From Psilocybe azurescens (lineage: Eukaryota; Basidiomycota; Agaricomycetes; Agaricales; Agrocybaceae), in NCBI GenBank assembly GCA_023853785.1, contig JAJIRX010000567.1, positions 1,650,904 to 1,714,903 on the forward strand: DNA of 64,000 nt, read 5' to 3'. The stretch's first letter is position 1. Each line of letters begins with the position of its first letter. Positions 34,429-47,241 of the stretch are shown piece after piece. The notes under the pieces were generated by a model. The model made no database searches, had not been told where the DNA came from, and worked only from the letters and a program-made list of their open reading frames with translations. Made by a program: the position numbers and the translations under genes.

Positions 34429-35814
34429 TGGTCCAACGGTCCATGGCTGTTATCAATGACTTTGAACTGCTTCCACACAGCAGTGACTTTGAGATCTGAG
34501 GTGCATGGTCAGGAATTCCGTCAGCAGCTACTGAAGCTGCCAGGCTTTCCAAATCAGGGGACAGCAAATCCGCTAGAAATGTGTAGAAAGTTCTTTCTAC
34601 ATATGGCCATTATCAACCCTAGCGCAACCACCAACATGAATACTGACCTAGGGTACGTACATCCCCCTCAGCCTTCTCTCCCTTACTAAATATCTACTCC
34701 CCTGCGACTCTCCATCTCATTTATCTTCAATGACCCATACAACTGCTGTGACCGACACCTTCCAGGCTACCGTCAGCAGGATTGCGACTATCACTGCAAT
34801 AGCTGCTATTGGGAATGCCCGGAACATCCCCAACTCTAAGAAGGTTGTGCTGGACACCCAGGTTTATGTTGGCTCAGAGAATTGTGAGTCACTCATTGGC
34901 GCTCTGTCATATTTTTAACGGGTCAAACATCGACTTTGGAGACGTCGCCATTTATCTAATTTATGCAACAGTACATGTAGGTAAATTTCAAGTTATCATT
35001 GCTTCTAGACTGAAGACTCAACTATTTAAACAGATTGCAAAATTTGAAGAGGGTGCAGATATTCGCCCTACTGCATCTTCTCCTTCCAAGTACGATTTCA
35101 TTGGGGACATAACATGGGTGAGTTTGATTTGTGTCCTCCATTATACAAAAGTCCCTCAAGCTTTTGTAGATTATCCACCTCACTTCCTCTGCATCCAATT
35201 CTGATGCTGATAGCTCCTCATGTTCCATCGACCCCTCTCAACATGCATACCTGCACGTTTCTGGCGTTGCGACGAACTGCCAGAAAGAGCAGGGGACTTT
35301 CAACCTCGACGTTGATCACTACATCTCAGTCCTCAAGCCGGTCCAAAAGGTCAAACCATCTGCCCCAATCTCCTGCACGTTCCCAAATTTGCCTCGCTAT
35401 AAAGCTGGAAAGCCGGTCCCATACAACAAACATTATGTATCAGTATCCGGTTCTCTGACCGACATTATTTATGACCTAAACTCGGTAGATGTTGTCCAGC
35501 AGTTCCACTTACTGTGGACAATATTGTATTTATGGGCCAGCAGCCCAATGCGATGGGAGCTACAGTCCCTAATTCCCTGGATAGTAAGTCTCATTCAAAT
35601 TTTATTTGAATGTATTCTAAAGATATGAATCTTGATTCTCTGCATACATTAGCATCGTTCAGAACCCCCGGTCTGGTCGTAAAGGCTTATTACTTACAAG
35701 CACAAATCTCCAACGACTCCAATGACTCCTACCCCGTTACAAGGCCCGGTTGCTAAACGACGACGACTCGAGTCACCGGAAGGTTCATCGGACAGTCTCG
35801 CTTCAGACTCATAG
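34429..35814 (+). pseudogene. Broken member of a lineage-specific agaricomycete family
   Basis: The start MVQRSMAVINDFELLPHSSD is followed by FEI, an in-frame TGA and then GAWSGIPSAATEAAR. Later exons read NSKKVVLDTQVYVGSEN, SNIDFGDVAIYLIYATVH, IAKFEEGADIRPTASSPSKY, AYLHVSGVATNCQKEQGTF, NLDVDHYISVLKPVQKVKPS, NNIVFMGQQPNAMGA-like sequence, and a basic end GPVAKRRRLESPEGSSD. I recognise the pattern as a multi-copy agaricomycete family of unknown function; an OB-like beta domain and a nuclear signal are inference. The TGA and a one-base break near 35702 make this copy look decayed, though consensus errors could account for part of it. Confidence 0.5.
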
Positions 35815-36239
35815 GAGGGTGCCCTTTCACAGCCAATATTCCAGCCTGTACCTTGATCAGTTACATATACCCTATTTCTACGCTTACTTATGTACTATCA
35901 CTTTGCTAATATCACTTTGAATCGTTTTCCTCTATTATTCAAATTACGACTAAGTTAGAGATCAAATACGGATAACATTCTGCCCGTGCGAAGCACGGGG
36001 TCATATGCTCGTAGTGATATAACAGACATGTGTACGTGTAATGAAGGTTTATGGTAATCAAAGGCTGTATGTTATTGACAGGGAAGAGCAAGGGCGAGAT
36101 GTTATCATATACTCTCACCGCGGGCATTAATGGGTGAAACAGCATCCTGGTGTACAAGATGCAGAGGCCATTTTATGTATGGGCCTGGTTAATCCAAGAG
36201 ATTGATACATGCTTGCCATTACTGGTCAACAAATTAGCG
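35815..36239. other. Gene-free stretch with a perfect hairpin
   Basis: No gene recognised. It contains the 17-nt hairpin sequence at 35983-35999 listed separately. Confidence 0.45.
35983..35999. repeat. Perfect GC-rich hairpin
   Basis: CCCGTGC, loop GAA, GCACGGG: a 7-bp perfect stem in AT-rich surroundings. It resembles the subterminal hairpins of Helitron 3' ends, but no CTRR follows at the expected distance on either strand. Confidence 0.85.
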
Positions 36240-36918
36240 CACAATGCATCCACAGATGTTGCAGTGTTGCGCTGGCCCCCAGAGGGTAAAGTATATATGG
36301 CTAGAGCCAAAACGGTGGGGCAATATTCTTGAGATGTTCGCGGAATACGAGATTGACCTGGAATGGGAGGTGAAAATCTTTGGGTGTTCGCAAGTTCTTG
36401 CCTTTGTGCCAGTCGGAGCCATGGTTGATATCATCATGATCTTGTGCAACTTCAAATTTGTTTCCTGTGAAGGCGGTTTTACGTTATTGTCCACTAGGTT
36501 GAATAAGTGATCCCGCTCGCTCTTCAAGGTTTCGACATGGTCTTCGAGCTTTGGACAACGTCCTTATAGCTGCGAATCTGGTTAACAAAGTTTTCAACAA
36601 GACAACCCAAGTCTTTGGTGAAAGTCGATGTTCCGGCGGTAGTCCATTTAGAGGATCTTCAATGTTCATAAACATATTGGTCCCAAAGCTGAAGCCAGGG
36701 TTCTCCAAATGATATTGAATTAGGGCCGTAGTAGACAATGCCGTATTTTTCCAGTTCTGAGACTGTATTGGAATGGGACGCCTGTCCTCCAAACAAATAA
36801 GTAGACGATATGTAACAACTTGGCGTACAGAAGTTGCGTTGTAGCCATTGTTCATGATCGTGGATGAGCTAATATTCAATTTTGTAACGCAGACACCTTT
36901 GGAAGAACACATGGACAA
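36240..36918 (-). CDS. Possible coiled-coil hypothetical protein with frame breaks
   Basis: On the minus strand one frame gives FTKDLGCLVENFVNQIRSYK and another gives EDHVETLKSERDHLFNLVDN directly after it; together they look like a short coiled coil. An upstream open frame (36918 onward) contains HLENPGFSFGTNMFMNIEDP. The pieces do not form one frame as given. I do not recognise it. It could be a real small gene divergent from SNW or a remnant. Confidence 0.3.
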
Positions 36919-36995
36919 ACAAGATATTCAGTTGTCAGCATTGAGCAAGCGTTTCAACTCCTGCATTGTTATTTCTTCAGATTCTATTACCTATC

Positions 36996-38991
36996 ATGGC
37001 TGCCTTGGCTTCGTGAGTTATCTATCAATTACATTATCATACTCATTCTTAATGAGGTTTATCAGACTTCTACCACAACCTTTACATGTCCCTGCTGTCT
37101 CTGATGACGAGGAGGATACCCCGAAGCAGGTCATTTCTCAATCAACTACTGTCATTACCAGAACAGTCGTGCCACCCTATGGTCAACGAGCAGGTTGGAA
37201 ACCATCAACCTTAGAGGACTTCGGTGCGTATGCTACAGGCTTGAGCCCTTTCTTGTGCTGAATTAGACTTAGGTGATGGTGGTGCGTACCCGGAATGCAA
37301 TGTTGCCCAATACCCTTTGGGAATGGGCAAGAAGCAGGTAAGTGCGGCTCTTATTGTATCTAACTGATACTAAGCTTATACTCAGGCGTCATCTGGCAAC
37401 ACACTCGCCTTACAAGTTGATAGCGAAGGAAATGTCCGATATGATGCAATTGCTCGACAAGGGCAGCGAGAAGGGAAGATAGTCCAATCACAGTTCAAAG
37501 ACCTGGTCCCCTTAGCACACCGGAAGGATATGGAAGACAAAGATAAGGTTATGGAACGTCCCTCTGAGGATGAAGTGCAAGAAACTGCCGAAAAAACTCG
37601 CGCCGCGCTCGAAAAGCTAGTCAATGGAAAAATCAAAGCTGCTCAACCCAAAAATATCCCAGATAGTCAAGGCAAGACCTCATTCATTCGATATACACCT
37701 GGTCAACAAAATGGTCAGGGTGCTCTGAAACAGCGGATCATCAAAATGTCCGAAGTGGTCGAGGATCCTTTGGAGCCCCCTAGATTCAAACATAAAAAGA
37801 TTCCCCGAGGACCTCCTAGCCCTCCCCCCTCCAGTATTACGAAGTCCCCCTCGCAAGGCAACCGCTGCAGAGCAAAAAGAATGGATGATTCCACCATGTA
37901 TCTCAAATTGGAAGAACAACAAGGGTTTCACGATCCCGCTCGACAAGCGTCTTGCTGCTGATGGAAGAGGCCTGCAAGATGTGAGCATTGGCTGTCTATT
38001 ATTTCCTTTCTGCGAAGCTCATAGATTTTACTGTAGGTTCACATAAACGACAATTTTGCCAAGTTCTCCGAAGCTTTGTTTGTTGCAGACCGACATGCGC
38101 GAGAAGAAGTTCGCCAACGATCGTTGATGCAGCAGAAACTTGCACAGAAAGAGAAGGAATCCAAGGAGGAGACTCTTCGTCTTTTGGCTCAGCGGGCGCG
38201 CGAGGAACGTGGAGGTGTTGCCCCGAAACCTACAGCTCAGACCCAAGCTGCTATGAAATCGTCCTTGGCTGCCTATGGAAGCGATAGCGAAAGTGGTAAT
38301 GAATCGGATGCATCTGTGGACAGTGCGGAGGACGAGGAAGCCCGCAAAGTTCGTGACGAAATGCGACAAGAGAAGAGAAGAGAGCGCGAGCGTGAGATGA
38401 GGATGAACAACATGGGCCAAGAGCAGCGTGCCAAGATGCTTGCTCGTCAGCAAAATCGTGACATTTCAGAGAAGGTTGCTCTTGGGCTTGCGAAACCGAC
38501 CATGTCGAAGGAGTCGATGCTGGATTCCCGACTGTTCAATCAGGAATCATTATCTGGCAACTTCGCAGACGACGATGCTTATAATCTGTACGACCGGCCT
38601 TTATTCCACGGCTCAACTGCCGCTGCTGCTATCTACAAAGCCAGAGGTAACATTGAAGAGGGCAACGAGGAATCATTCGGAGGGGGTACAGACGAAGGTA
38701 TTGGGAAAGCACTTGACAACGATCGTTTCAACCTCGGCCAGGCGAGAATTGGCTTCGAAGGCTCCCAAGATCAAGAAGTCAGGGAGGGACCAGTACAATT
38801 CGAGAAGGATACCGGCGATGTCTTTGGTTTGAACCAATTCTTGGATGAAGCGAAGACAGGCAAAAGAGGGGCTTAGATACCGGGACGTAAGTGCCTTTCC
38901 AGCTATTTTATTTGTTCCTTTTACTGACCGTATTCATAGGGGCGGTTCACGAAAACGTCAACAGCTGGAGAAAGCTTCAGATCGAGAGTGA
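36996..38991 (+). CDS. PRP45: SNW-domain spliceosome protein (Prp45/SKIP), with two frame breaks
   Basis: SKIP/Prp45 acts in the catalytic spliceosome and as a transcription coregulator. Exon 1 is short (MAALAS), followed by LLPQPLHVPAVSDDEEDTPK, PPYGQRAGWKPSTLEDFG, DGGAYPECNVAQYPLGMGKK, the SNW-domain region IPRGPPSPPPPVLRSPPRKA, AEQKEWMIPPCISNWKNNKG and FTIPLDKRLAADGRGLQDVH. Then come RHAREEVRQRSLMQQKLA and a charged helical C-terminal half including LFNQESLSGNFADDDAYNLY. The SNWKN core is intact. The C6 run at 37824-37829 must be C7 to reach the SNW core, and the A4 run at 38862-38865 must be A5 to reach the end RKRQQLEKASDRE. Two independent breaks in an essential gene point to sequence error. 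Confidence 0.93.
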
Positions 38992-39215
38992 TTTTTTAAT
39001 GACCTAGGACACCTTGTATTACTTATGTTCTTCTTTGATGTTTACTATGTCGATACACACCAATATTATTTTGTAATTTGTAACATAACAGATTCAGACA
39101 AAGATTAACGGTCTTTCCGATTTGCGTTTTGCGGGCCGACAAAACGGCTGTGTTGGCGCCGTCGAAAAAGTTTTGATCCTAAAAGTCTACTTCCGAACCA
39201 GTCGTTAAGTCTGGT

Positions 39216-40716
39216 ATGTCCACCCCACCACCGGCAGAGAACTTTGCTCCTCCTGTCAGAAAGTCAGGAGTGAGGACTGTTCTCGCGTACACAGGAATAC
39301 CTCCCTCATGGCTCGATAAGCGGCCGAAACTGCCTTCAAGAAATTGGCTGATATTTCTTTCGTTTACGTCGTCCGTTATTGGGTTGTATGTATATGACCG
39401 TCGGAAATGCAAGCAGATTCGCCAGGAATATGTCGATAAAGTCAAGCACCTTTCTGAGGTACCTGCAGACCCATTCGAAGTCCTGCGCAAGGTCACTGTG
39501 TATGGTTCGAAGTGGCCAGCGGACGAGGATTATGATCAAAGCCTCAGGTACTTCCGGAAGTATGTCAAGGTCGGCATGCCTTCTTATATCGCGTCTGAAC
39601 CAGCTAATGTTTGGTCTGTGTTCATTACCTATAGCCTATACTCGTAGCAGCTGCTGTTGACTATGAAATGGTATCCGGAAAGCGACATGGAGAAATCATG
39701 AAACGCGTTGTGGAAGACATTCGGTTACGACGACGACTTGACCTTGGGATTGATGATGACTCCGATGTGAGAAAGGCACTTCCAACCTACAGATCCATTT
39801 CAACCAGGCGTCAACAAGAACTCGAAGGTGGTGTTGTGATCATCGGTCGTCCCACTTTCAAGGAGTTTATGGCCGGACTCAAGAAGGGCTGGACATCCGG
39901 TCTCCGAAAAAGTTGATGAAGACGAGGAGCTATCCCGAATGTTGGAGAATGACAACCACTTCGACGAACCTGACGACCCTAGAGACTTTGCACCGGACGA
40001 ACCAGCTCAAGAGTCGACTAAACAGTCCCCATTGTTGTCTGCCCAGACATCTCCAGTCTTTTCACCTTTACAAATTCGACCCTCACTGCCTCAAAACGTG
40101 CAACCAAATACGTCAATAACAACTGAGTTTCCTTCTATCATTCCACCCCTACCACCCTTATTGCTCGTTTCATTCACGGATTACATTGGCATAAAGCAGA
40201 TCCCTCTCATGATCTGGGATTTTTCAACCAACGACATAAAGTTCTCTCCGGTGCACAGGCGGGTTACCGACTAGTTATGAATACCTCGCGTCCCATTCAG
40301 GTACCAGAAAGTTTGGACGAGCCCGTGTTCTCTGACGAGGAAAATCCGGTGCAGCATCTTGGAGACTTAGACTTCGATAAAGAGGCAGAAAGTTACTACA
40401 AGAAATCTCTAAAGGACCTCCCTAAGGACATTGATCAGGTCAGGCAAAAGTATTACGAATCATTGGTTGGAAAACTGGCCACTGCACGAGAACTTGCGCG
40501 AGGTACTCGAGAGCCCACGAAAGCCGAGCTTGAGAACCCACCCCCACCGAGGTCGAGCTGCGCGCAGAACGATTAAAGAAGGAACGAAGGTGGCGGAATG
40601 ATGTAGAAGGTTGGAATCTTATCAAACCTTCCAGCGGTGTTGCTTGGGATCCTCGATTCAAAAATGCATTACGAATTTTTGTTGATCCACCCCGAGATGG
40701 TGACTCGACACCTTGA
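39216..40716 (+). CDS. TIM54: Mitochondrial import inner-membrane translocase subunit Tim54, with three frame breaks
   Basis: Tim54 is part of the TIM22 complex that inserts carrier proteins. The protein reads MSTPPPAENFAPPVRKSGVR, GIPPSWLDKRPKLPSRNWLI and FLSFTSSVIGLYVYDRRKCK (transmembrane helix), then YVDKVKHLSEVPADPFEVLR, KVTVYGSKWPADEDYDQSLR and PILVAAAVDYEMVSGKRHGE, ending NALRIFVDPPRDGDSTP. One intron interrupts YVK|PILVAAA. The frame needs three one-base fixes: A5 at 39907-39911 to A4, T5 at 40220-40224 to T6, and C5 at 40541-40545 to C6. The fixed reading is continuous with family-like sequence on both sides of each site. The 3' end is convergent with MER3, 91 bp apart. Confidence 0.92.
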
Positions 40717-40807
40717 TTCAATTTATTCTATTATTTACGCAAATTAATCTAATACACTTCCAGTTGTGCAGCCCATTCAATTTATAACAGAGGACTTCAT
40801 TCTAGAA

Positions 40808-43800
40808 TTATATAATGTCGACAGACCCACTTTGAAGCCATGCATCTAACTCTGCGAAGTCGTCTTGCTCAATTGTTGTATCCGCAGCATTAAGTTCTGT
40901 TGTAAACTGGTCTGCTCCATTGTTTCCTGAAAGCAATAACTCCCGTTCGATTGCCGGGGTACGAGCCGTAAAAGACCTGTCGGATTTCGCTCTTTCCGAC
41001 GTGGTGCTTGCATAGGGTCTGCGGCTTGTGACGCTTTCCATGGGAGTAATTATTTCAATGGAACCTTCACTATCTGATGATTCTAAGAATAATTGGTTCT
41101 TCTCGTATCTCTTTTTGAAAATATTTGTTTGCGACATTATTAAACGAGAACATTTGTTCTACTCACCGCAGCAGAGGTGCCCCAGTTTCTTTGTCCACTT
41201 TCACGTCCATCCTTTTTGGCAGTGGTATTGTTAAATCGACCTGAGGGTTCTTGAAGAGAGAACGTGCCAGTCAAAATTCGGGAAGGCTTGTTTGCTTCAC
41301 TAGTTCCGACTCTCGATGCTGTACCAGCAGGAATAATAGCTTCCGGAAGATCATCTGAATCATTAAAGGTTTCAGGTAAGCCATCCAGATTATTGGGGTC
41401 CTGATCAGCCAGATCCGCGAAAGGAATGAGAGGGTCGAGAGACGGGGCCCGTTTGCGCTTTCCCGAGCGATGTGGTTCTGGTTTCAACCTTTTCCCCGGG
41501 GGCATGCAAAGACTATCAACATCTTGTGCACGGCCATGAATCTTGTCGAGTTCTCGGAGGATTTTATTCTCTTTCTGGGTTGCGGAGGTCCCAACAAATG
41601 TAGCACTAAGTCTCTTGACGGTTGGCATAGACTTTAACACGGATGCTTGTGGATCCTGCACCTTTCTTTTTGAGGGCGGAGGGGTGCTGATAATCCTTTA
41701 TTACAGCTGTGATTACGTCAGGGTATGATATTGTAATTGTGCATAGCATCCACATACCATAGATGTTGACATTTGGCTTTGTCCATGCAGGTATGATTGC
41801 AATCATACCGCCCGTCAGACCGAGGCTTAGGCTCAGGCTTCCGACTACCATGATGCAGCGCTTTCTTGTTAGATTCTGGTCGACTCGATACTCTCTCTGG
41901 GTCTGAAGCGACCGAAATCTGAAAATGTCGAGGTAAACAGCCGTTTAACTCACCTTCAATTGTAAGAGGGGGTTCGTTTTTGACAACATCGCTGTTATCT
42001 AGGGTCATATTCCAAAAGTCGGGATCATCCTCGAGGCCAATGAGATCCATCTCCTGAAGCAATGTTCAGTAATTGAGAGCATGAGTAGATGACTGTCATC
42101 TCACCACGGAAGAAAGGGGACGCGTATCCAAGGTAGGATACTCATTTGGCGGGATATTCGGTTTATACACCTGCTGTAAAGTAACACCCGCGATGGTTTC
42201 CTATGAATGCAACCGAGTTAGTATCGATAGGTATACATACGGTTCCAGAAGTTACAGATGTAACTATGACGATGACGCTTTGACTAGGTCTGTTGAGTTC
42301 CACTTTGACTTCGAATGTTTTCCCGGATCTGAGGGCCATAGTGCTAGAGAAATGTTTCAATTCGGAGTGTTGCCAAAATCTTGTGCAGGCCTACGTACGG
42401 AATGCGGCGAAGGTCGATTAAATCCATATCAGATGTCAGAGTCAAAATTGCAGTCATATTGAAGGAGCAGCCCCGCTGCTTTTTAGGTTTAACAATGTTG
42501 GTTTTGTCATAGACCAGCTCGCATCGAATGAGCAGGTTGACTTGAACAGGAGTCTTCCCCCTGTCGAACTCCACTCCAATTTCTTTGATGCTGATGGCAT
42601 ACTGTGGAAACTCTGCAGCTGATCTAAGTACATCCATTCCAAACGGGAAGCGGCGGTTCAGCAGCTGTATTTATTTGTATGGTCAGGGTAATGACTGGGA
42701 GAATGGTGTCACAACTTACTGACTCAATCCTAAGGGGATTCTGTTTTCTCAGCTTTTCGAATGAAGTAATGCCATTCTCGGCTAAAACCTGCTGGAATGA
42801 GTTTTTCCCGAAGATACGATTGACTGATGGAACCTTTATTCTAGAATGATGTCAATGATCAATGAGCGTGCTCGAAACAGTATCAATGTGCTTACGATTT
42901 TTCCCCAATTTGCTCAATTTGTCTAAAGACAATGGCTCTGTCCTCCCATGCCTTGGCAGACAGACATCGGAACCTGCCATGTCGCGAGTAAGGTTGTTTC
43001 AGGTGAACAACTTAAGAAATAACTTGCAGTTCAAGACTGTTTTTAATTTGTAGGCCATCTTTTTTGACGATCGAGACATCAAAGACAGCTATTGTAACCA
43101 TTTCTCATTAAAAAGAGCCGTCAATAAGAAAGCCGTCATTACCTCTGGATATCCTAGCCATATGCTTGAAGACGGAAAATGCTTCCATGTGGGGTTGGCT
43201 ATCGGCGCTTTTGTACTCTGGACTATTCAAAGAAATGCCTCCCAACACAGCCTTGTCATGATAAGAAGTCTTTTGTGAGTCCATTCACCAGACACGAGGT
43301 GGTAGCTCACCTGAGCTAAAATGAACACCTTGTCCTGAGTTTTTTCAACCTTTTTCACAGGAAAACGAATTTCGACGTCGTTCTTAAGAACATTAAATAT
43401 CTTGCAAAATACTTGATTATCGAGCCTCAAAAGAGTTTATCAAAACCCACCCGTTTTTCAGAAGTTCGCAACTTGACGTCCTGGAACCTGTTGGATGTGC
43501 GATCATGATGTATGATCCCATGCGGAAAATGAAATACGCACTCTTCTGCTCCACATATCGCTTCTAACTAACACCGTTACCATTAGTAGAATCCATTAGA
43601 GTATCCATGAAATACTCACTATATCTCTAAGGCTCGCACGACCTTGTAACGCGAGAATGATTTCCATCTGAAACATAATCTTCAGTATTGTCAAAATATA
43701 CTATGGAAGGAAGGGAACAACTGTGGCTCGCCGGATGTAGTACTGTAGAGCCATTCAACGGACGGCAACGATGCTTGGGAAAGAGACTCACCTTGCTCAT

Positions 43801-46800
43801 AATCTCTCCATATTGAGTCAAACTCAACTTTCCGACATCGCTGCCGTATTCAGTATGTTCGACCAGATGAGTTTTTGTCAGGAGGGCAACACTTTCCATA
43901 ACAACATCATCGACTCCCTGTGTTTGTCTGTCCTGTCCAACTGGACCTACAGAATAATAGTTTGGGTTTTTCTGCATCCTTTGATATAGAAACGAGCCAC
44001 GCAGCCATGATTTTGCTGATTCAATATCTGTAATGGTGCCCAATCCAATCTCGGAATTAATGTGCTCAGCTAGATTGATGTGAAGGGAGCTTTCAAGCAC
44101 TGTTTTTCCTTGAACTAATGTTCTGTATTTTTGTTCCAGTTCACTTTCGCAGAGGATGACAGCGATACCGTCTTTGTCTGAAGACACGCATTCAGTCTTA
44201 TCCGTTACAAAAAGAGATCCTCGTACCAAATTGAGGCCTTCCCTGATCATGATGAAAATTATAAAGAATCTCGCATGACTAGGCTATGGAGGAACGACTT
44301 ACAGCACGACCTAGCATCTGCATCACATCTAAGTCCGAATACTCTTTAGAGGCATTGTTCTGAAAAAGTCGAACACCCTTGATGACAACCATATGAGCCG
44401 CTTCATGAGAAGTAAACGTCATTTCAGAAGGCTTTGTTGATAACGATTGGTTGACATAACATACGAAGATTTACTCCCACCGCCAAGGTCTTTGAGGTGT
44501 TATCAATGAAACATGTAGGAGCAAAGCAAAGGACTGACCGATGTAGCGATTAGAATACGCAGGAATCTTTTCATGTAAAGATGTTCTGTGGCCCTTCGGT
44601 CATCCATGGTGATACCCGCATGGTGTACTCCGATGCCAACAGAAGCCAATTCTGAAAATGGGCCAAACCATGGCTTTATACAGTACTCCCTTGGATTTAA
44701 ACAGTGAACAATAATTTACCACTTAAACGTCTGTCTTGAAATATGTGGTCGACCCTTTTGATGATAAAATTATACAATGAGTTAAGGAAATAGCAAACAA
44801 TGACCTACTTCGGTGGATGCGACCATGGCAACGGTAACTTTTTCTGCTCACATTCACCGAAGTCTTTCATCAGCTTTTCGGCAGTATCAAATACTCCTAG
44901 AATAAGCATGCCAGAGATCAGAAAACCCCAGAGTTCACGACCTAATTCACCTTTTCTAGTGGAACAAAAAACAAGAATTGGTTTCCCTGTAGAGAACTGT
45001 TGCAAAACAGAGAAAAGTTTGGAATCCAAGGCTTTCCCGAATTGAAAGTCATTCCAGCCATTTCGACGTGGGATGCCGACGACGTGTCTTGTAAGTTGAC
45101 ATGGTCTATAATCGTCACTGAACTGTACAATAGGCGTCATGCTCATGTGCCACTGGTATAGAAGAACAGGAACCTACTTTGAAAACCTGAGCAGATTCGG
45201 AATTTCCAAAGCCGCTTCCAATCCAATGCCCAACATCTTCAATATTTGGCACTGTTGCGGAAACCAGAAGAAATCGAATGGATGATCCACGAAATTTCAT
45301 TCTGGAGATCACAACTTCCAATGTACTTCCACGAGATTCATTCAGAACATGAACCTTGAAAATTATGTTGAGTTGGCTTCCACTTCTATGCTGAGTGGTG
45401 GTCTACCTCGTCTACGAGAAATAATTGGATCTGAGACAGTGTACTCTCATGCTCGTGCCTGGATAGATGCATTTTAAAAATAGGAAGCTGAACAAGCGAA
45501 GTTATTTACCAGTTTCGTGTCAGACTGTCCCACTTCTCGCACTGGAAACGCGTCGAATGGATGAAGAACTTCAAAAAGAACACGCTTACTGTTGTTACAC
45601 TACATCTGTTTCAAAAGGGCATGAGAAGAGCTGAACAAAAGTTATACCGACATGATGGTCGCATTTTTAGCCTCGCCCCATGTGTCACGCCCAAAGACAA
45701 CTGTGTCTCCAGTCAATTCGCAACCTAGAACAACAATGAGTCTGATGACGGTCCGTCAAAGAAACGAGTTCACATTTCAGCCCGATGGGTTCAAATTTGG
45801 TAACCCAGTCTTGAAATCTTTCGGAGCATAACGCCTACGGCAAGGTATTGGTCCACGAAGTAGCTGAAAGGGAAAGATAGCAATACCTTGGTAGGCGCAA
45901 CATATACACACTTAACCCGAGTTCCTGTGCTCTTGCTACGGTCTAACATTCGTATGATTCCCAACTCAAAGAGAGCTGTTTTGCCACTACCGGTCGGTGC
46001 TAACGCAAAAACATGAACTACGTCTGTTCGAAGTTCAATTTAACGATGCTCACCGCTTATAACCTGGGGCATATCTTGAGTACATACAAAACAACGATTG
46101 AATCCAGGGCATGCATCGCTCACAATATTTTTATCTCCCGAAGTGACCTATTTTGATCTGCAGCTCCACTTGTGACTGATATGCTGTGAAGGGCTGCTTA
46201 CCGCTTGGAAGCATGTTGTCTGAACGGCATTGAAAACTCCGAATTTGAAAATGCCGCGATACACATCAGCTAGAATATTTTGTGAGTCCTTGTCCAGGGT
46301 GTAGGTTCATGTTCGCTGACGCAAATTTGATACTGGGTGTAATCTCATTCCAGCTGAGTTTCTAGCTCCGCGAGGTTGGGGTCCTTGCATATTTTCCAAT
46401 GTGGAACTGTTAAGATTTGTGACACGAGATTGCAAATATATGCGGTTATCAGGGGACGAGTTCCTTTTCATTTCAAGCTCTCGATCGCTGTATTCAGAAT
46501 GTCCGTTACGCCTTGTGAAATAGATACCTAGTGAGTTCAAGATCAGGACTTGAATCATAGGTGATTATGAAAAAGAAAATGGTACTAGGAGGACTGTTGG
46601 AATTTGAGAGATTCCCAGAGGAGGTAGAAAATTCTTGCATGTTAGAATGGCCTGCCGCATCAAATTGGCCTCCAAGCTGAGAATGAATGTATGCGCCTCC
46701 CCGTTGGCTAGTTCGGTCGTATGTCGGCTCGGTAGTTAACACAGATTCTGAAGGCGAATTTTCTGAGGCCAAGCTGACTGGAAGTCGATTGTGTGCCACG

Positions 46801-46964
46801 CATATATACACACCTGGATCAATGTCATCATAGTAGTAATCGTCTGGCAGCAATGAACTATGGATGTCGAGTTGGCTGTCACCAAAATAATTTATGCCTT
46901 CATTATATACGCCCTCCTCCTCAGGCACATAGTACTCGATTTGGTCAGAGAGGTAATCAGTCAT
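40808..46964 (-). CDS. MER3: Meiotic DNA helicase Mer3/HFM1
   Basis: Ski2-like 3'-5' helicase that stabilises crossover intermediates in meiosis. The acidic, Tyr/Ser-rich N-terminus starts MTDYLSDQIEYYVPEEEGVY. Helicase motif I is APTGSGKTALFELGIIRML, with VYVAPTKALCSERFQDWV (Ia) and LFLVDEVHVLNESRGSTLE (motif II, DEVH, interrupted by an intron between DE and VH). FLLVSATVPNIEDVGHWIG (III), KPILVFCSTRKG (IV) and GVGVHHAG/TLAVGVNLPA/MLGRAGRPQ-type blocks follow. Then come winged-helix and Sec63-type regions, and near the C-terminus a zinc-finger-like CNHTCMDKAKCQHLWY, characteristic of Mer3/HFM1. More than 25 short exons, so individual joints are approximate. The final exons are low-complexity and acidic, ending AWLQSGSVDII. 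Confidence 0.9.
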
Positions 46965-47241
46965 GGAAATGTTCACTTCGCAAGCATCGATTGATTAAGT
47001 GGTAGCAGTAAAAGTCTAGAGTCATGAAGCGAGTCTGAAGACTCGGACTGACTTCAAATGGCAGTCACGCACACAGAATCAACGCGCCAAATCACGTGAA
47101 TTAATGGTGTACTGTGACCGTGACCGGCGCGTAAATTGCAGTATACAAAACCCAACCCAAATCTTTGCCTTGTATCAGTGTCATCTATCCCACCGATTCA
47201 TCATACTTCGCCTCTATAAGCACACTTCATCATCACTTCCG
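46965..47241. promoter_or_regulatory. Divergent promoter between MER3 and CKS1
   Basis: A 277-bp gap separates the two start codons. It contains caacgcgccaaa and ggcgcgtaaat (MCB/E2F-like GCGC cores) and tcacgtga (E-box CACGTG) at about 47080-47135, suiting a cell-cycle gene on one side and a meiotic gene on the other. Factor binding is inference. Confidence 0.45.

Noticed and set aside
35983..36012. Helitron 3' end
   Set aside because: The hairpin is present but CTRR is missing at the expected distance on both strands, and no Rep/helicase is nearby.
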